A stretch of 64,000 nt of DNA from Polaribacter sp. KT25b (lineage in GTDB: Bacteria; Bacteroidota; Bacteroidia; Flavobacteriales; Flavobacteriaceae): positions 1,584,001-1,648,000 of the forward strand of contig NZ_LT629752.1 in NCBI RefSeq assembly GCF_900105145.1. Direction: 5' to 3'. Every line of letters begins with the position of its first letter. The first letter of the stretch is position 1. Below the pieces are notes generated by a model that worked only from the letters and a program-made list of their open reading frames with translations, had not been told where the DNA came from and searched no databases. The position numbers and the translations under genes are program-made. Shown here piece by piece: positions 42,828 to 50,657 of this stretch.

Positions 42828-42913
42828 AAGTGTATTGAATAAAATCAACATATTTATAAACCCGTTTGAGCAAATCAAACGGGTTTTTTCAATTTTAAAC
42901 CCTATTTGCTCAG
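42815..42913 (+). terminator. His operon attenuator with competing antiterminator
   Basis: Terminator: 12-base perfect stem AAACCCGTTTGA (42858-42869) with TCAAACGGGTTT (42875-42886), T-run to 42889. Antiterminator candidate: TCAAGCG (42815-42821, just downstream of the His codons) pairs with CGTTTGA (42863-42869) using one G-U pair. A ribosome stalled on His codons leaves 42815-42821 free; a ribosome at the stop codon covers it. A further complementarity, TGAGCAAA (42867-42874) with TTTGCTCA (42906-42913), could add another alternative fold. Confidence 0.75.
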
Positions 42914-42932
42914 GCATAAAACAAATCAAAAA

Positions 42933-43790
42933 ATGAGTAATTTAAGAATTGCAGTACAAAAATCAGGAAGATTAAATGAAGATTCAATGAAGCTTTTAAA
43001 AGACATTGGTATCTCTATTGATAATGGAAAAGATCAATTAAAAGCAGCAGCTAGAGATTTTCCTGTTGAGGTTTTCTATTTAAGAAATGGAGACATTCCT
43101 CAATATTTAAAAGATGGAGTTGTAGATGCAGCCATTATTGGAGAGAATGTTTTAATAGAAAAAGGATCAGATATTGAGTTTGTAGAACGTTTAGGGTTTT
43201 CTAAATGTAAAGTTTCTATTGCCGTTCCTAAAGATTCTGAAGCAAATTCTCTAAAAGATTTAGATGGTAAAAGAATTGCAACTTCGTATCCAGAAACGGT
43301 TAAAAAGTTTTTAAAAGAACAAAATATCAATGCAGATTTGCATATTATTAATGGTTCTGTAGAAATTGCACCAAATATTGGTTTAGCAGACGGAATTTGT
43401 GATATCGTTTCTAGTGGTTCTACATTATTTAAAAATGGATTAAAAGAGATTGAAGTTTTACTTAAATCAGAAGCTGTTTTAGCTGTTTCTTCTAAAATAA
43501 CAGAAGAAAGAAGAGCTATTTTACAGAAAATTCAATTTAGAATTCAGTCGGTTTTAAAAGGCAGAAACTCTAAATATGTATTGTTAAATGCACCAAACGA
43601 AAAGTTAGAAGCTATCTTAAAAGTATTGCCAGGTATGAGAAGTCCTACGGTTTTACCTTTGGCAGAAAAAGGTTGGAGCTCAGTACACACAGTAATTAGC
43701 AAAAACGAATTCTGGGAAATTATAGAAGATCTAAAAGCAAAAGGAGCAGAAGGTATTTTAGTTTGTCCAATTGAAAAAATGGTTTTATAG
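42933..43790 (+). CDS. hisG: ATP phosphoribosyltransferase (long form)
   Basis: 285 residues including the C-terminal regulatory ACT-like domain, so it is the long, self-sufficient form without HisZ. It joins ATP and PRPP in the first step of histidine synthesis and is normally inhibited by histidine. Seen motifs: RIAVQKSGRLNEDSMKLLKD (start), DAAIIGENVLIEKG and the PRPP-binding region DGICDIVSSGSTL. The frame is open from 42906, but ATG at 42933 is the family start. First structural gene of the operon. Confidence 0.96.
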   Translation: MSNLRIAVQKSGRLNEDSMKLLKDIGISIDNGKDQLKAAARDFPVEVFYLRNGDIPQYLKDGVVDAAIIGENVLIEKGSDIEFVERLGFSKCKVSIAVPKDSEANSLKDLDGKRIATSYPETVKKFLKEQNINADLHIINGSVEIAPNIGLADGICDIVSSGSTLFKNGLKEIEVLLKSEAVLAVSSKITEERRAILQKIQFRIQSVLKGRNSKYVLLNAPNEKLEAILKVLPGMRSPTVLPLAEKGWSSVHTVISKNEFWEIIEDLKAKGAEGILVCPIEKMVL

Positions 43791-43810
43791 TTTTTTTTTA
43801 ACTATAAAAT

Positions 43811-43830
43811 GTTGAACTTGTTTCAGTATC
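43811..43830 (+). repeat. Copy of the TGAACTTGTTTCAG dispersed repeat
   Basis: GTTGAACTTGTTTCAGTATC in the hisG-hisD gap. The same core, TGAACTTGTTTCAGT, occurs after typA at 19265-19279. It is palindromic in part (CTGAA/TTCAG). Confidence 0.6.
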
Positions 43831-43850
43831 TAAAAATTGAAATATTTTTA

Positions 43851-43940
43851 TTTGGGCGTTTTAACGGGCTTTTCGCACTCGCTTTTTTTCAGAAAAAGAA
43901 AAAAGAGCTCAAACAAATGCTACAATCCCTAACGCAAATG
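43851..43940 (+). repeat. Dispersed repeat in the hisG-hisD junction
   Basis: Begins TTTGGGCGTTTTAACGGGCT, continues through TTCGCACTCGC and TTTTTTTCAGAAAAAGAAAAA, and ends GCTACAATCCCTAACGCAA. I recall near-identical composite sequences in intergenic regions of many flavobacterial genomes (GGGCGTT ... CAATCCCTAACGC). It lies between the hisG stop (43790) and the hisD start (43964). Confidence 0.65.
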
Positions 43941-43963
43941 CAAGGTTATAAAGAATAATTATT

Positions 43964-45247
43964 ATGAAAATTATAAATAATCCATTAAAAAAAGATTGGA
44001 TTCAAATTTTACAAAGACCAACAAAAACAGTAGATGATATTGAAAACACTGTTAATCAGATTTTTGATGATGTTCAAAAAAATGGTGATAAAGCAGTAGA
44101 TAAATATACAGCATTATTTGATGGAGTTTCTTTAGAAAATAAATTGGTTTCTTCAGATGAAATTCAAGAAGCAATTGCTCTAATTTCTAATGATTTAAAA
44201 AATGCTATAAATCTTGCAAAAGAAAATATTACCCAGTTTCATAAAGCACAAAAAACCAATAAAGTCTTTGTAGAAACAACAAACGGAGTTGAATGTTGGC
44301 AAGAAAAAAGACCGATTCAAAAAGTAGGTTTGTATATTCCTGGAGGAACAGCACCTTTATTTTCAACAGTTTTAATGTTGGCAATTCCGGCTCAAATTGC
44401 AGGTTGTAAAGAAATTGTTTTATGTTCTCCACCAAATAAAGAAGGGAAAATTCATCCAGCTATTTTGTATGCGGCAAATCTTTGCGGAGTAACAAAAATT
44501 ATAAAAGTTGGTGGAATTCAAGCAATTGCGGGTTATACATTTGGTACAGAAATTATTCCGCAAGTTTATAAAATATTTGGTCCAGGAAATCAGTTTGTAA
44601 CCGTAGCAAAACAATTGTCTACAAAACATGGAGTTGCAATAGATATGCCTGCTGGCCCAAGTGAATTATTAGTGGTTGCAGACGATTCTGCAAACGCAAG
44701 TTATGTAGCGTCAGATTTATTAAGTCAGGCAGAGCATGGCGCAGATAGTCAAGTAATTTTGGTTTCAACATCCAAAGAATTAATTAACGAAGTTGAAAAA
44801 GAAATTAAAATGCAATTAGCTGTATTACCAAGAGTAGAAATTGCAGAAAAAGCAATAGTAAATTCAAAATCTATTTTTGTTGAAAATGATGAAATTGCAT
44901 TAGAATTGATTAATGAATATGGCCCAGAACATTTTATTGTTTGTACAAAAAATAATGATTTTTATGTTGATAATATAGAAAATGCAGGTTCTGTTTTTAT
45001 TGGTAATTATACGCCAGAAAGTGCGGGAGATTATGCGTCAGGAACCAACCATACATTACCAACCAACGGATTTTCTAAATCATATTCTGGTGTAAATTTA
45101 GATAGTTTTACAAAAAGTATTACTTTTCAGAAAATAACAAAAGAAGGAATACAAACAATAGGAAATGCAATTGAATTAATGGCAGCAGCAGAAGGATTGG
45201 ATGCACATAAAAATGCAGTTTCAATTCGTTTAAAAGATTTAAAATAA
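43964..45247 (+). CDS. hisD: Histidinol dehydrogenase
   Basis: 427 residues. It oxidises histidinol to histidine in two NAD-dependent steps (last steps of the pathway) and binds zinc. Motifs: VGLYIPGGTAPLFSTVLMLA, KIFGPGNQFVTVAK, DMPAGPSELLVVAD, SQAEHGADSQVILV and YGPEHFIV, with the catalytic Glu/His around EHF. Second gene of the operon. Confidence 0.96.
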   Translation: MKIINNPLKKDWIQILQRPTKTVDDIENTVNQIFDDVQKNGDKAVDKYTALFDGVSLENKLVSSDEIQEAIALISNDLKNAINLAKENITQFHKAQKTNKVFVETTNGVECWQEKRPIQKVGLYIPGGTAPLFSTVLMLAIPAQIAGCKEIVLCSPPNKEGKIHPAILYAANLCGVTKIIKVGGIQAIAGYTFGTEIIPQVYKIFGPGNQFVTVAKQLSTKHGVAIDMPAGPSELLVVADDSANASYVASDLLSQAEHGADSQVILVSTSKELINEVEKEIKMQLAVLPRVEIAEKAIVNSKSIFVENDEIALELINEYGPEHFIVCTKNNDFYVDNIENAGSVFIGNYTPESAGDYASGTNHTLPTNGFSKSYSGVNLDSFTKSITFQKITKEGIQTIGNAIELMAAAEGLDAHKNAVSIRLKDLK

Positions 45248-45257
45248 TATACTAAAT

Positions 45258-45283
45258 GTCTCCTCGAGCGCAGTCGAGAGGTT
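45258..45283 (+). repeat. Small palindromic repeat in the hisD-hisC junction
   Basis: CTCCTCGAGCGCAGTCGAGAGG (core CTCGA/TCGAG stem with loop GCGCAG). I recall this CTCGAGCGCAGTCGAGAG sequence as a dispersed repeat in Flavobacteriaceae. A degenerate relative, ATTCGAGCGTTGTCTAGATC, lies after the MaoC gene at about 3366-3385. Confidence 0.6.
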
Positions 45284-45285
45284 TT

Positions 45286-46344
45286 ATGATGAAAACTAAC
45301 TTTAACCTAGAAAACTTGCTTAGAGAAAATATTAAATCTCTAAAACCATATTCATCAGCAAGAGATGAGTATAAAGATGTAACTATTACAGAAATGATTT
45401 TCTTAGACGCTAACGAAAATCCTTTTGAAAATGGTGTTAACAGATATCCAGATCCGCAACAAAATAATGTAAAAGATTTGTTGTCAGAAATTAAAGGCGT
45501 AAGTAAAGAAAACATTCTTTTAGGAAACGGAAGTGATGAAATTTTAGATTTAATTTATAGAGCTTTTTGCGAGCCAAATAAAGATAACGTAATTACATTA
45601 CCACCAACATACGGAATGTATGGAGTTTTAGCAAATTTAAATGCTATTGAAAATAGAAAGATATTATTAAATAATAACTTTCAACCAAATGTAAATAAGA
45701 TTTTAGAAACTGTAGATGTAAACAGTAAAATCTTATTTTTATGCTCGCCTAATAATCCTTCAGGAAATAGTTTTACAAATGATATTGTTGAAGAATTATT
45801 AATTAAATTTAATGGTTTGGTTGTTTTAGACGAAGCGTATATCGATTTTTCTGATAAAGAAAGTTGGTTAAAAAAAATAGAAAAATTTCCTAATTTAGTT
45901 ATCACTCAAACATTATCAAAAGCCTTTGGTTTAGCAGGAATCCGTTTAGGAATTTGTTATGCATCTAAAGAAATAATTAAGGTTTTAAACAATATAAAAC
46001 CACCTTATAACATCAACGAGTTAACACAGCAAAGAGCAATTGTTAGATTGCAAAAAATAGGCGAAGTTAAAAATGAAATTAGTCAATTAATTAGTGAGAG
46101 AAATCGACTAAAAAAAGAGCTTGAATGTTGTGTTAATTATATAGAAAAAGTATACAATTCTGATGCTAATTTCTTATTGATTAAAGTTGACGATGCAACA
46201 AAACGTTACAAACAATTAATTGAATACGGCGTTGTTATAAGAAATAGAACAAATGAGCCTTTGTGTAATAATTGCTTACGAATTAGTGTTGGTATTTGTG
46301 AAGAAAATCAAAAATTATTAAGAGCTTTAAAAAAGATACAATAA
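45286..46344 (+). CDS. hisC: Histidinol-phosphate aminotransferase
   Basis: 352 residues, PLP-dependent aminotransferase fold I. Motifs: [20 protein letters not shown] (start), [36 protein letters not shown] (Asp/Tyr binding PLP) and [15 protein letters not shown] (catalytic Lys). It converts imidazole acetol phosphate to histidinol phosphate. The frame is open from 45256, which would translate the palindromic repeat as SPRAQSRGF; the ATG at 45286 (MMKTNFNL) is the likelier start. Confidence 0.94.
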   Translation: MMKTNFNLENLLRENIKSLKPYSSARDEYKDVTITEMIFLDANENPFENGVNRYPDPQQNNVKDLLSEIKGVSKENILLGNGSDEILDLIYRAFCEPNKDNVITLPPTYGMYGVLANLNAIENRKILLNNNFQPNVNKILETVDVNSKILFLCSPNNPSGNSFTNDIVEELLIKFNGLVVLDEAYIDFSDKESWLKKIEKFPNLVITQTLSKAFGLAGIRLGICYASKEIIKVLNNIKPPYNINELTQQRAIVRLQKIGEVKNEISQLISERNRLKKELECCVNYIEKVYNSDANFLLIKVDDATKRYKQLIEYGVVIRNRTNEPLCNNCLRISVGICEENQKLLRALKKIQ

Positions 46345-46365
46345 ATATAGCAGAAAGTTATTGGT

Positions 46366-46390
46366 CTTTAGTGTTTTACTAAAAGCAAAA
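46366..46390 (+). repeat. Degenerate repeat in the hisC-hisB junction
   Basis: TCTTTAGTGTTTTACTAAAAGC, an inverted repeat (CTTTAGT/ACTAAAAG) that resembles the better-preserved copy CTTTAGCAGTTTGCTAAAAGC at 48285-48305 in the hisH-hisA junction. Confidence 0.55.
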
Positions 46391-46399
46391 ATTTACCAT

Positions 46400-47536
46400 A
46401 TGAAAAAAGTATTATTTATAGATAGAGACGGAACTTTAGTACTAGAACCGCCAGTAGATTATCAATTAGATAGTCTAGAAAAGTTAGAATATTACCCAAA
46501 AGTATTTAGATATATGGCAAGAATTGCCGAAGAACTAGATTACGAATTGGTAATGGTAACCAACCAAGATGGTTTGGGAACCGATTCTTTTCCAGAAGAT
46601 ACTTTTTGGCCAGCTCAAAACAAAGTAATTTCTGCCTTTGAGAAAGAAGGTGTTGTTTTTTCTGATGTTTATATAGATAAGACGTTTCCTCATGAAAATG
46701 CAGAAACTCGTAAACCTAGAACAGGTTTATTAACCAAATATTTTTCTGAAGATTATGATTTAGAAAATTCTTTTGTTTTAGGTGATAGAATTACAGACAT
46801 GGAATTGGCAAAAAACTTGGGAGCAAAAGGAATCTTTTTATCGGAAGATCCAGAATTAGGAGCCGATGAAATAGAAACTTCTAAACAAGAAATTCTAAAT
46901 TGTATTGCTTTAACTTCTACAGATTGGAAGGCTATTTATGAATTTTTAAAGCTAGAAGATAGAGTGTCAGAAATTACTAGAAACACCAATGAAACTAAGA
47001 TTTACATCAAATTAAATTTAGATGGTTCTGGTAAAAATGATATTTCTACCGGAGTTAAGTTTTTCGATCATATGTTAGATCAAATTGGTCGTCATGGAGC
47101 GATGGATTTAACTGTAAAAGTTGATGGAGATTTAGAGGTTGATGAGCATCACACAATAGAAGATACCATGATTGCTTTAGGAGAATTGTTCCACAAAGCA
47201 TTAGGAAATAAATTAGGGATTGAACGATACGGATTTTGTTTGCCAATGGATGATTGTTTGGCACAAGCTGCAGTAGATTTTGGAGGAAGACCTTGGTTAG
47301 TTTGGGATGCAGATTTTAAACGTGAAATGATTGGAGATATGCCAACAGAAATGTTTTTACACTTGTTTAAATCTTTTACAGATGGCGCAAAATGTAATTT
47401 AAACATTAAAGCAGAAGGAGATAATGAGCATCATAAAATAGAAGGAATTTTTAAAGCCTTTGCAAAAGCAATGAAAATGGCTGTTAAAAGAGATGCAAAT
47501 AAAATGTTTTTACCATCAACAAAAGGAGTACTTTAA
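46400..47536 (+). CDS. hisB: Bifunctional histidinol-phosphatase / imidazoleglycerol-phosphate dehydratase
   Basis: 378 residues. The N-terminal HAD phosphatase (about 1-165) has the nucleophile motif FIDRDGTL (Asp8, Asp10) and TNQDGLG; the C-terminal dehydratase (about 180-378) has [25 protein letters not shown] and [19 protein letters not shown] with the manganese-binding histidines. It catalyses steps six and eight of histidine synthesis. The frame is open from 46361; [13 protein letters not shown] at 46400 is the family start. Fusion of the two activities is usual in Bacteroidetes and Gammaproteobacteria. Confidence 0.95.
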   Translation: MKKVLFIDRDGTLVLEPPVDYQLDSLEKLEYYPKVFRYMARIAEELDYELVMVTNQDGLGTDSFPEDTFWPAQNKVISAFEKEGVVFSDVYIDKTFPHENAETRKPRTGLLTKYFSEDYDLENSFVLGDRITDMELAKNLGAKGIFLSEDPELGADEIETSKQEILNCIALTSTDWKAIYEFLKLEDRVSEITRNTNETKIYIKLNLDGSGKNDISTGVKFFDHMLDQIGRHGAMDLTVKVDGDLEVDEHHTIEDTMIALGELFHKALGNKLGIERYGFCLPMDDCLAQAAVDFGGRPWLVWDADFKREMIGDMPTEMFLHLFKSFTDGAKCNLNIKAEGDNEHHKIEGIFKAFAKAMKMAVKRDANKMFLPSTKGVL

Positions 47537-47685
47537 AAGCCCATCTTAATCTTCCCGAAGGGAAGAAACACTCTAGCAAAAATTGGTTGTTAAAAAGTAT
47601 AAAAGATAATATGAGTTTAGATAAAGAGATTTTAAAATATAACAGTGAGAGTTCTTCCCCTTCGGGGAAGTTAGAAGGGGCTTCA
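47537..47685 (+). repeat. Inverted-repeat pair around the hisH start (MITE-like)
   Basis: Left arm 47537-47567 starts AAGCCCATCTTAATCTTCCC; right arm 47654-47684 contains TTCTTCCCCTTCGGGGAAGT and ends AGAAGGGGCTT. Reverse complement of the right arm is AAGCCCCTTCTAACTTCCCC, so the arms match over about 31 bases with few differences. Each arm also has an internal hairpin (CTTCCC/GGGAAG). About 85 bases lie between. The right arm is inside the hisH coding frame. Confidence 0.75.
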
Positions 47686-48261
47686 GTTGTCATTATAGAT
47701 TACGGAGCCGGAAATATAAAAAGTATTCAATTTGCTTTTAAACGTTTAGGTGTAGATGCCGTTTTATCAAATAATATTTATGAAATAAAAGCTGCTGATA
47801 AAGTGATTTTTCCAGGAGTTGGAGAAGCAAGTTCTGCTATGAAAATGTTACAAGAAAGTGGCTTAGATAAAGTAATTCCTACTTTAACACAACCTGTTTT
47901 AGGTATTTGTTTAGGAATGCAGTTAATGTGTAATTCATCCGAAGAAGGAAATACAAAAGGATTAGGGATTTTTGATGTAGCTGTAAAAAAGTTTTCAAAT
48001 GCTGTAAAAGTTCCTCAAATGGGATGGAATGTGATTTATAATTTAAAATCAGATTTATTTACAGGAATTAAAGAAAAAGAATTTATGTATTTAGTACATA
48101 GTTTTTATGCAGAATCTTGTGAAGACGCTATTGCAACAACAGATTATGAATTTGAATATGCATCCGCATTAAAAAAAGATAATTTTTACGGAGTACAATT
48201 TCATCCGGAGAAAAGTGGAGTAGAAGGCGCAAAAATTTTACAAAACTTTTTAAATTTATAG
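47611..48261 (+). CDS. hisH: Imidazole glycerol phosphate synthase, glutaminase subunit, with repeat-derived N-terminus
   Basis: 216 residues. It hydrolyses glutamine to supply ammonia to HisF. Visible: VVIIDYGAGNIKSIQFAFKR, the nucleophile Cys in LGICLGMQLM, and the His/Glu pair in QFHPEKSG. Typical HisH proteins begin about two residues before VIIDYG. Here there is no start codon at that place; the nearest in-frame ATG is at 47611, 25 codons upstream. Codons 14-25 (SSSPSGKLEGAS) are encoded by the right arm of a repeat. A TTG at 47587 is an alternative start. Confidence 0.93.
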   Translation: MSLDKEILKYNSESSSPSGKLEGASVVIIDYGAGNIKSIQFAFKRLGVDAVLSNNIYEIKAADKVIFPGVGEASSAMKMLQESGLDKVIPTLTQPVLGICLGMQLMCNSSEEGNTKGLGIFDVAVKKFSNAVKVPQMGWNVIYNLKSDLFTGIKEKEFMYLVHSFYAESCEDAIATTDYEFEYASALKKDNFYGVQFHPEKSGVEGAKILQNFLNL

Positions 48262-48282
48262 AAATATTGCTTTTATCAATTC

Positions 48283-48345
48283 GCCTTTAGCAGTTTGCTA
48301 AAAGCCAAAAGCCAAAAGCCAAAAGCCAAAAGCCAAAAGCTAAAA
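48283..48345 (+). repeat. Hairpin repeat with AAAAGCC tandem array in the hisH-hisA junction
   Basis: CTTTAGCAGTTTGCTAAAAG forms a hairpin (CTTTAGCA/TGCTAAAAG), followed directly by five exact AAAAGCC heptamers plus one AAAAGCT (48300-48341). The array ends eight bases before the hisA ATG, so it occupies the ribosome-binding region. Heptamer number may vary by slippage. Confidence 0.85.
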
Positions 48346-48348
48346 AAA

Positions 48349-49086
48349 ATGAGAATAATACCAGCCATAGATATTATAGACGGAAAATGTGTTCGTTTAA
48401 CAAAAGGAGATTACGATACTAAGAAAATTTATAACGTAAATCCGTTAGAAGTTGCTAAAGAATTCGAAGCTGCCGGAATCGAGTATTTACATGTTGTAGA
48501 TTTAGATGGAGCAAAAGCTAGCGAGATTATCAATTATAAAGTATTAGAACAAATTGCTTCTAAAACAAATTTAAAAATTGATTTTGGTGGCGGATTAAAG
48601 TCTGATAATGATTTAGAAATTGCTTTTAATTCTGGAGCTAATCAAATTACCGGAGGAAGTATTGCTGTAAAAAATCCAAAAATTTTTGAAAATTGGATTG
48701 CTAAATATGGTTCAGAAAAAATTATCTTAGGGGCTGATTTTTATCCTGATAATAATGGTGGAAAAATAGCAACAAATGGTTGGCAAGAAGAAAGTTCTTT
48801 AGAATTAATTCCGTTTATTGCAGATTATCAGCAAAAAGGAATTCAGTATGTAATTTGTACAGATATTTCTAAAGACGGTATGTTACAAGGACCAAGTTTT
48901 GATATTTACAATCAAATTTTATCAGATGTAAAATCTTTAAAACTAATTGCTTCAGGAGGAATTTCAGCTTTTGATGAAATCCCAAAATTAGCAGAAAATG
49001 GTTGTGAAGGTGTAATTATAGGAAAAGCGATTTATGAGAATAAAATCAGTTTAAAACAGTTGGAGCAATTTATATTAACAAAATAA
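48349..49086 (+). CDS. hisA: ProFAR isomerase
   Basis: 245 residues, TIM barrel. [20 protein letters not shown] starts the protein, with the catalytic Asp8 (AIDI) and the second Asp in [10 protein letters not shown]; the phosphate-binding loops DFGGGLKSD and [10 protein letters not shown] are clear. The frame is open from 48295 through the repeat array, but the ATG at 48349 gives the family start. It isomerises ProFAR to PRFAR, the substrate of HisF-HisH. Confidence 0.95.
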   Translation: MRIIPAIDIIDGKCVRLTKGDYDTKKIYNVNPLEVAKEFEAAGIEYLHVVDLDGAKASEIINYKVLEQIASKTNLKIDFGGGLKSDNDLEIAFNSGANQITGGSIAVKNPKIFENWIAKYGSEKIILGADFYPDNNGGKIATNGWQEESSLELIPFIADYQQKGIQYVICTDISKDGMLQGPSFDIYNQILSDVKSLKLIASGGISAFDEIPKLAENGCEGVIIGKAIYENKISLKQLEQFILTK

Positions 49087-49088
49087 AG

Positions 49089-49164
49089 GTCATTACGAGG
49101 AAGAATGACGAAGTAATCTCCTGAATAATTGACAGATTGCTTCATTACATTCGCAATGACGAAT
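49089..49164 (+). repeat. BIME-like hairpin repeat in the hisA-hisF junction
   Basis: Outer arms GTCATTACGA (49089-49098) and TCGCAATGAC pair with one wobble; inner arms GAAGTAATCT and AGATTGCTTC pair with one wobble. The text GTCATTACGAGGAAGAATGA and AGATTGCTTCATTAC is similar to a repeat I recall throughout Bacteroidetes genomes (TCATTGCGAGG ... AAGCAATC). It fills the gap between hisA and hisF. Confidence 0.75.
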
Positions 49165-49171
49165 AACGTAT

Positions 49172-49927
49172 ATGTTAACAAAAAGAATAATACCTTGTTT
49201 AGATATTAAAAACGGAAGAACTGTAAAAGGTGTTAATTTCGTAAATTTAATTGATGCAGGAGATCCTGTGGTTTTAGCAAAACAATATGCAGAATTAGGT
49301 GCAGATGAATTGGTTTTTTTAGATATTTCTGCAACGTTAGAAGGTAGAAAAACCATGATAGAAATGGTGCACCAAGTTGCAGAACAAGTTAATATACCAT
49401 TTACAGTTGGTGGCGGAATTTCATCCGTAGATAATGTAAATGAGTTGTTAAAATGGGGTGCAGATAAAGTTTCAATCAATTCATCTGCAGTAAAAAGACC
49501 AGATTTAGTAAACGAATTGGCAGAAAAATTCGGAAGTCAGTGTGTTGTTGTTGCAATTGATGCAAAACAAATTGATAGAGAATGGTTTGTGCATTTGGCT
49601 GGAGGAACGATTCCTACAGATATTAAATTATTTGAATGGGCAAAAGAAGTTGAAGAACGTGGAGCAGGTGAAATTTTGTTTACTTCTATGAATCATGATG
49701 GCACAAAAGCAGGTTTTGCAAACGAAGCTTTGGCACATTTATCAGAAATTTTAAATATACCAATTATCGCTTCTGGAGGTGCAGGAACAATTCAGCATTT
49801 TGCAGATACGTTTACAAAAGGAAAAGCAGATGCAGCTTTAGCAGCAAGTGTTTTTCACTTTGGAGAAATCCCTATTTTAGAATTAAAACAAGAGTTGAAA
49901 AAACAACATATACCAGTTAGAATATAA
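49172..49927 (+). CDS. hisF: Imidazole glycerol phosphate synthase, cyclase subunit
   Basis: 251 residues, TIM barrel. [20 protein letters not shown] begins with the catalytic Asp11 (CLDI) and the second Asp130 region is VVVAIDAKQ. Phosphate loops VGGGISSVD and ASGGAGTIQ are intact. With HisH it makes imidazole glycerol phosphate and AICAR from PRFAR and ammonia. Confidence 0.96.
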   Translation: MLTKRIIPCLDIKNGRTVKGVNFVNLIDAGDPVVLAKQYAELGADELVFLDISATLEGRKTMIEMVHQVAEQVNIPFTVGGGISSVDNVNELLKWGADKVSINSSAVKRPDLVNELAEKFGSQCVVVAIDAKQIDREWFVHLAGGTIPTDIKLFEWAKEVEERGAGEILFTSMNHDGTKAGFANEALAHLSEILNIPIIASGGAGTIQHFADTFTKGKADAALAASVFHFGEIPILELKQELKKQHIPVRI

Positions 49928-49933
49928 AAAATA

Positions 49934-49985
49934 GTTTTTGGTTTATAGTTATTGGACCAAAAACGAAGAACCAACAACGAAAATT
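49934..49985 (+). repeat. Hairpin repeat in the hisF-hisI junction
   Basis: GTTTTTGGT (49934-49942) pairs perfectly with ACCAAAAAC (49956-49964) and is followed by GAAGAACCAACAACGAAAA. I recall similar TTTGGT ... ACCAAAAACCAACAACCAA strings as dispersed repeats in this family. It ends directly before the hisI ATG at 49986. Confidence 0.65.
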
Positions 49986-50585
49986 ATGAATATAGATTTC
50001 AATAAAAATAACGACGGATTAGTACCAGCAATCATTCAAGATGCAACAACAAAAAATGTTTTGATGTTGGGTTATATGAATGAAGAAGCGTTCAAAAAAA
50101 CACAAGAAACTAAATTAGTTACTTTCTTTTCTAGAACTAAAAATCGTTTATGGACTAAAGGTGAGGAAAGTGGAAATGTGTTAAATTTAATAGATATTAA
50201 ACTAGATTGTGATAATGACACTTTGTTGGTTTCTGTAAATCCAAATGGACCAACTTGCCATAAAGGAACAGATACGTGTTGGGGAGAAGTTAACAAACAA
50301 AACTATGGTTTCTTTTCTACATTAGAAGATGTAATTACAGAAAGAGTTGCAAACAAGGATACTAAGAAATCTTATGTAGCAAGTTTATTTGCTAAAGGAA
50401 TTAATAAAGTTGCGCAGAAAGTAGGAGAGGAAGCTGTAGAAACGGTTATTGAGGCAATGGATAATAATGATGAACTTTTCTTGTACGAATCTGCTGATTT
50501 AATGTTCCATTATTTGATGTTATTACAAGCAAAAGGTTTTACTTTAAAAGATATTGAAGCAGAATTAAAAGGAAGACATAAATAA
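49986..50585 (+). CDS. hisIE: Bifunctional phosphoribosyl-AMP cyclohydrolase / phosphoribosyl-ATP pyrophosphatase
   Basis: 199 residues. The N-terminal HisI domain (about 1-110) shows MLGYMNEEAFKKT, FFSRTKNRLWTKGEESGN and NPNGPTCHKGTDTCW (zinc Cys). The C-terminal HisE domain (about 115-199) shows SYVASLFAKGINKVAQKVGE, EAVETVIEAM and LFLYESADLMFHYLMLL. It catalyses steps two and three of the pathway. The frame is open upstream to 49938 through the repeat; the ATG at 49986 fits the family. Last gene of the operon, followed by a terminator. Confidence 0.95.
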   Translation: MNIDFNKNNDGLVPAIIQDATTKNVLMLGYMNEEAFKKTQETKLVTFFSRTKNRLWTKGEESGNVLNLIDIKLDCDNDTLLVSVNPNGPTCHKGTDTCWGEVNKQNYGFFSTLEDVITERVANKDTKKSYVASLFAKGINKVAQKVGEEAVETVIEAMDNNDELFLYESADLMFHYLMLLQAKGFTLKDIEAELKGRHK

Positions 50586-50604
50586 TTTTAGTTGATACTT
50601 AAAA

Positions 50605-50645
50605 ATTAAAAACCCTCACAATTTATACTGTGAGGGTTTTTAATT
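50605..50645. terminator. Terminator of the his operon (bidirectional)
   Basis: Twelve-base perfect stem AAAACCCTCACA (50609-50620) with TGTGAGGGTTTT (50629-50640), eight-base loop, A-run and T-run on either side. The convergent DUF5694 gene can also use it. Confidence 0.92.
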
Positions 50646-50657
50646 TTTTAAGAAAGT

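Noticed and set aside
45256..45285. Earlier hisC start that would translate the palindromic repeat
   Set aside because: The ATG at 45286 lies at the family start; unlike hisH, hisC has a normal start codon downstream of the repeat. Not fully excluded.
48300..48341. CRISPR-like or microsatellite array
   Set aside because: Units are seven bases with no spacers, so it is a simple tandem repeat, not a CRISPR array.
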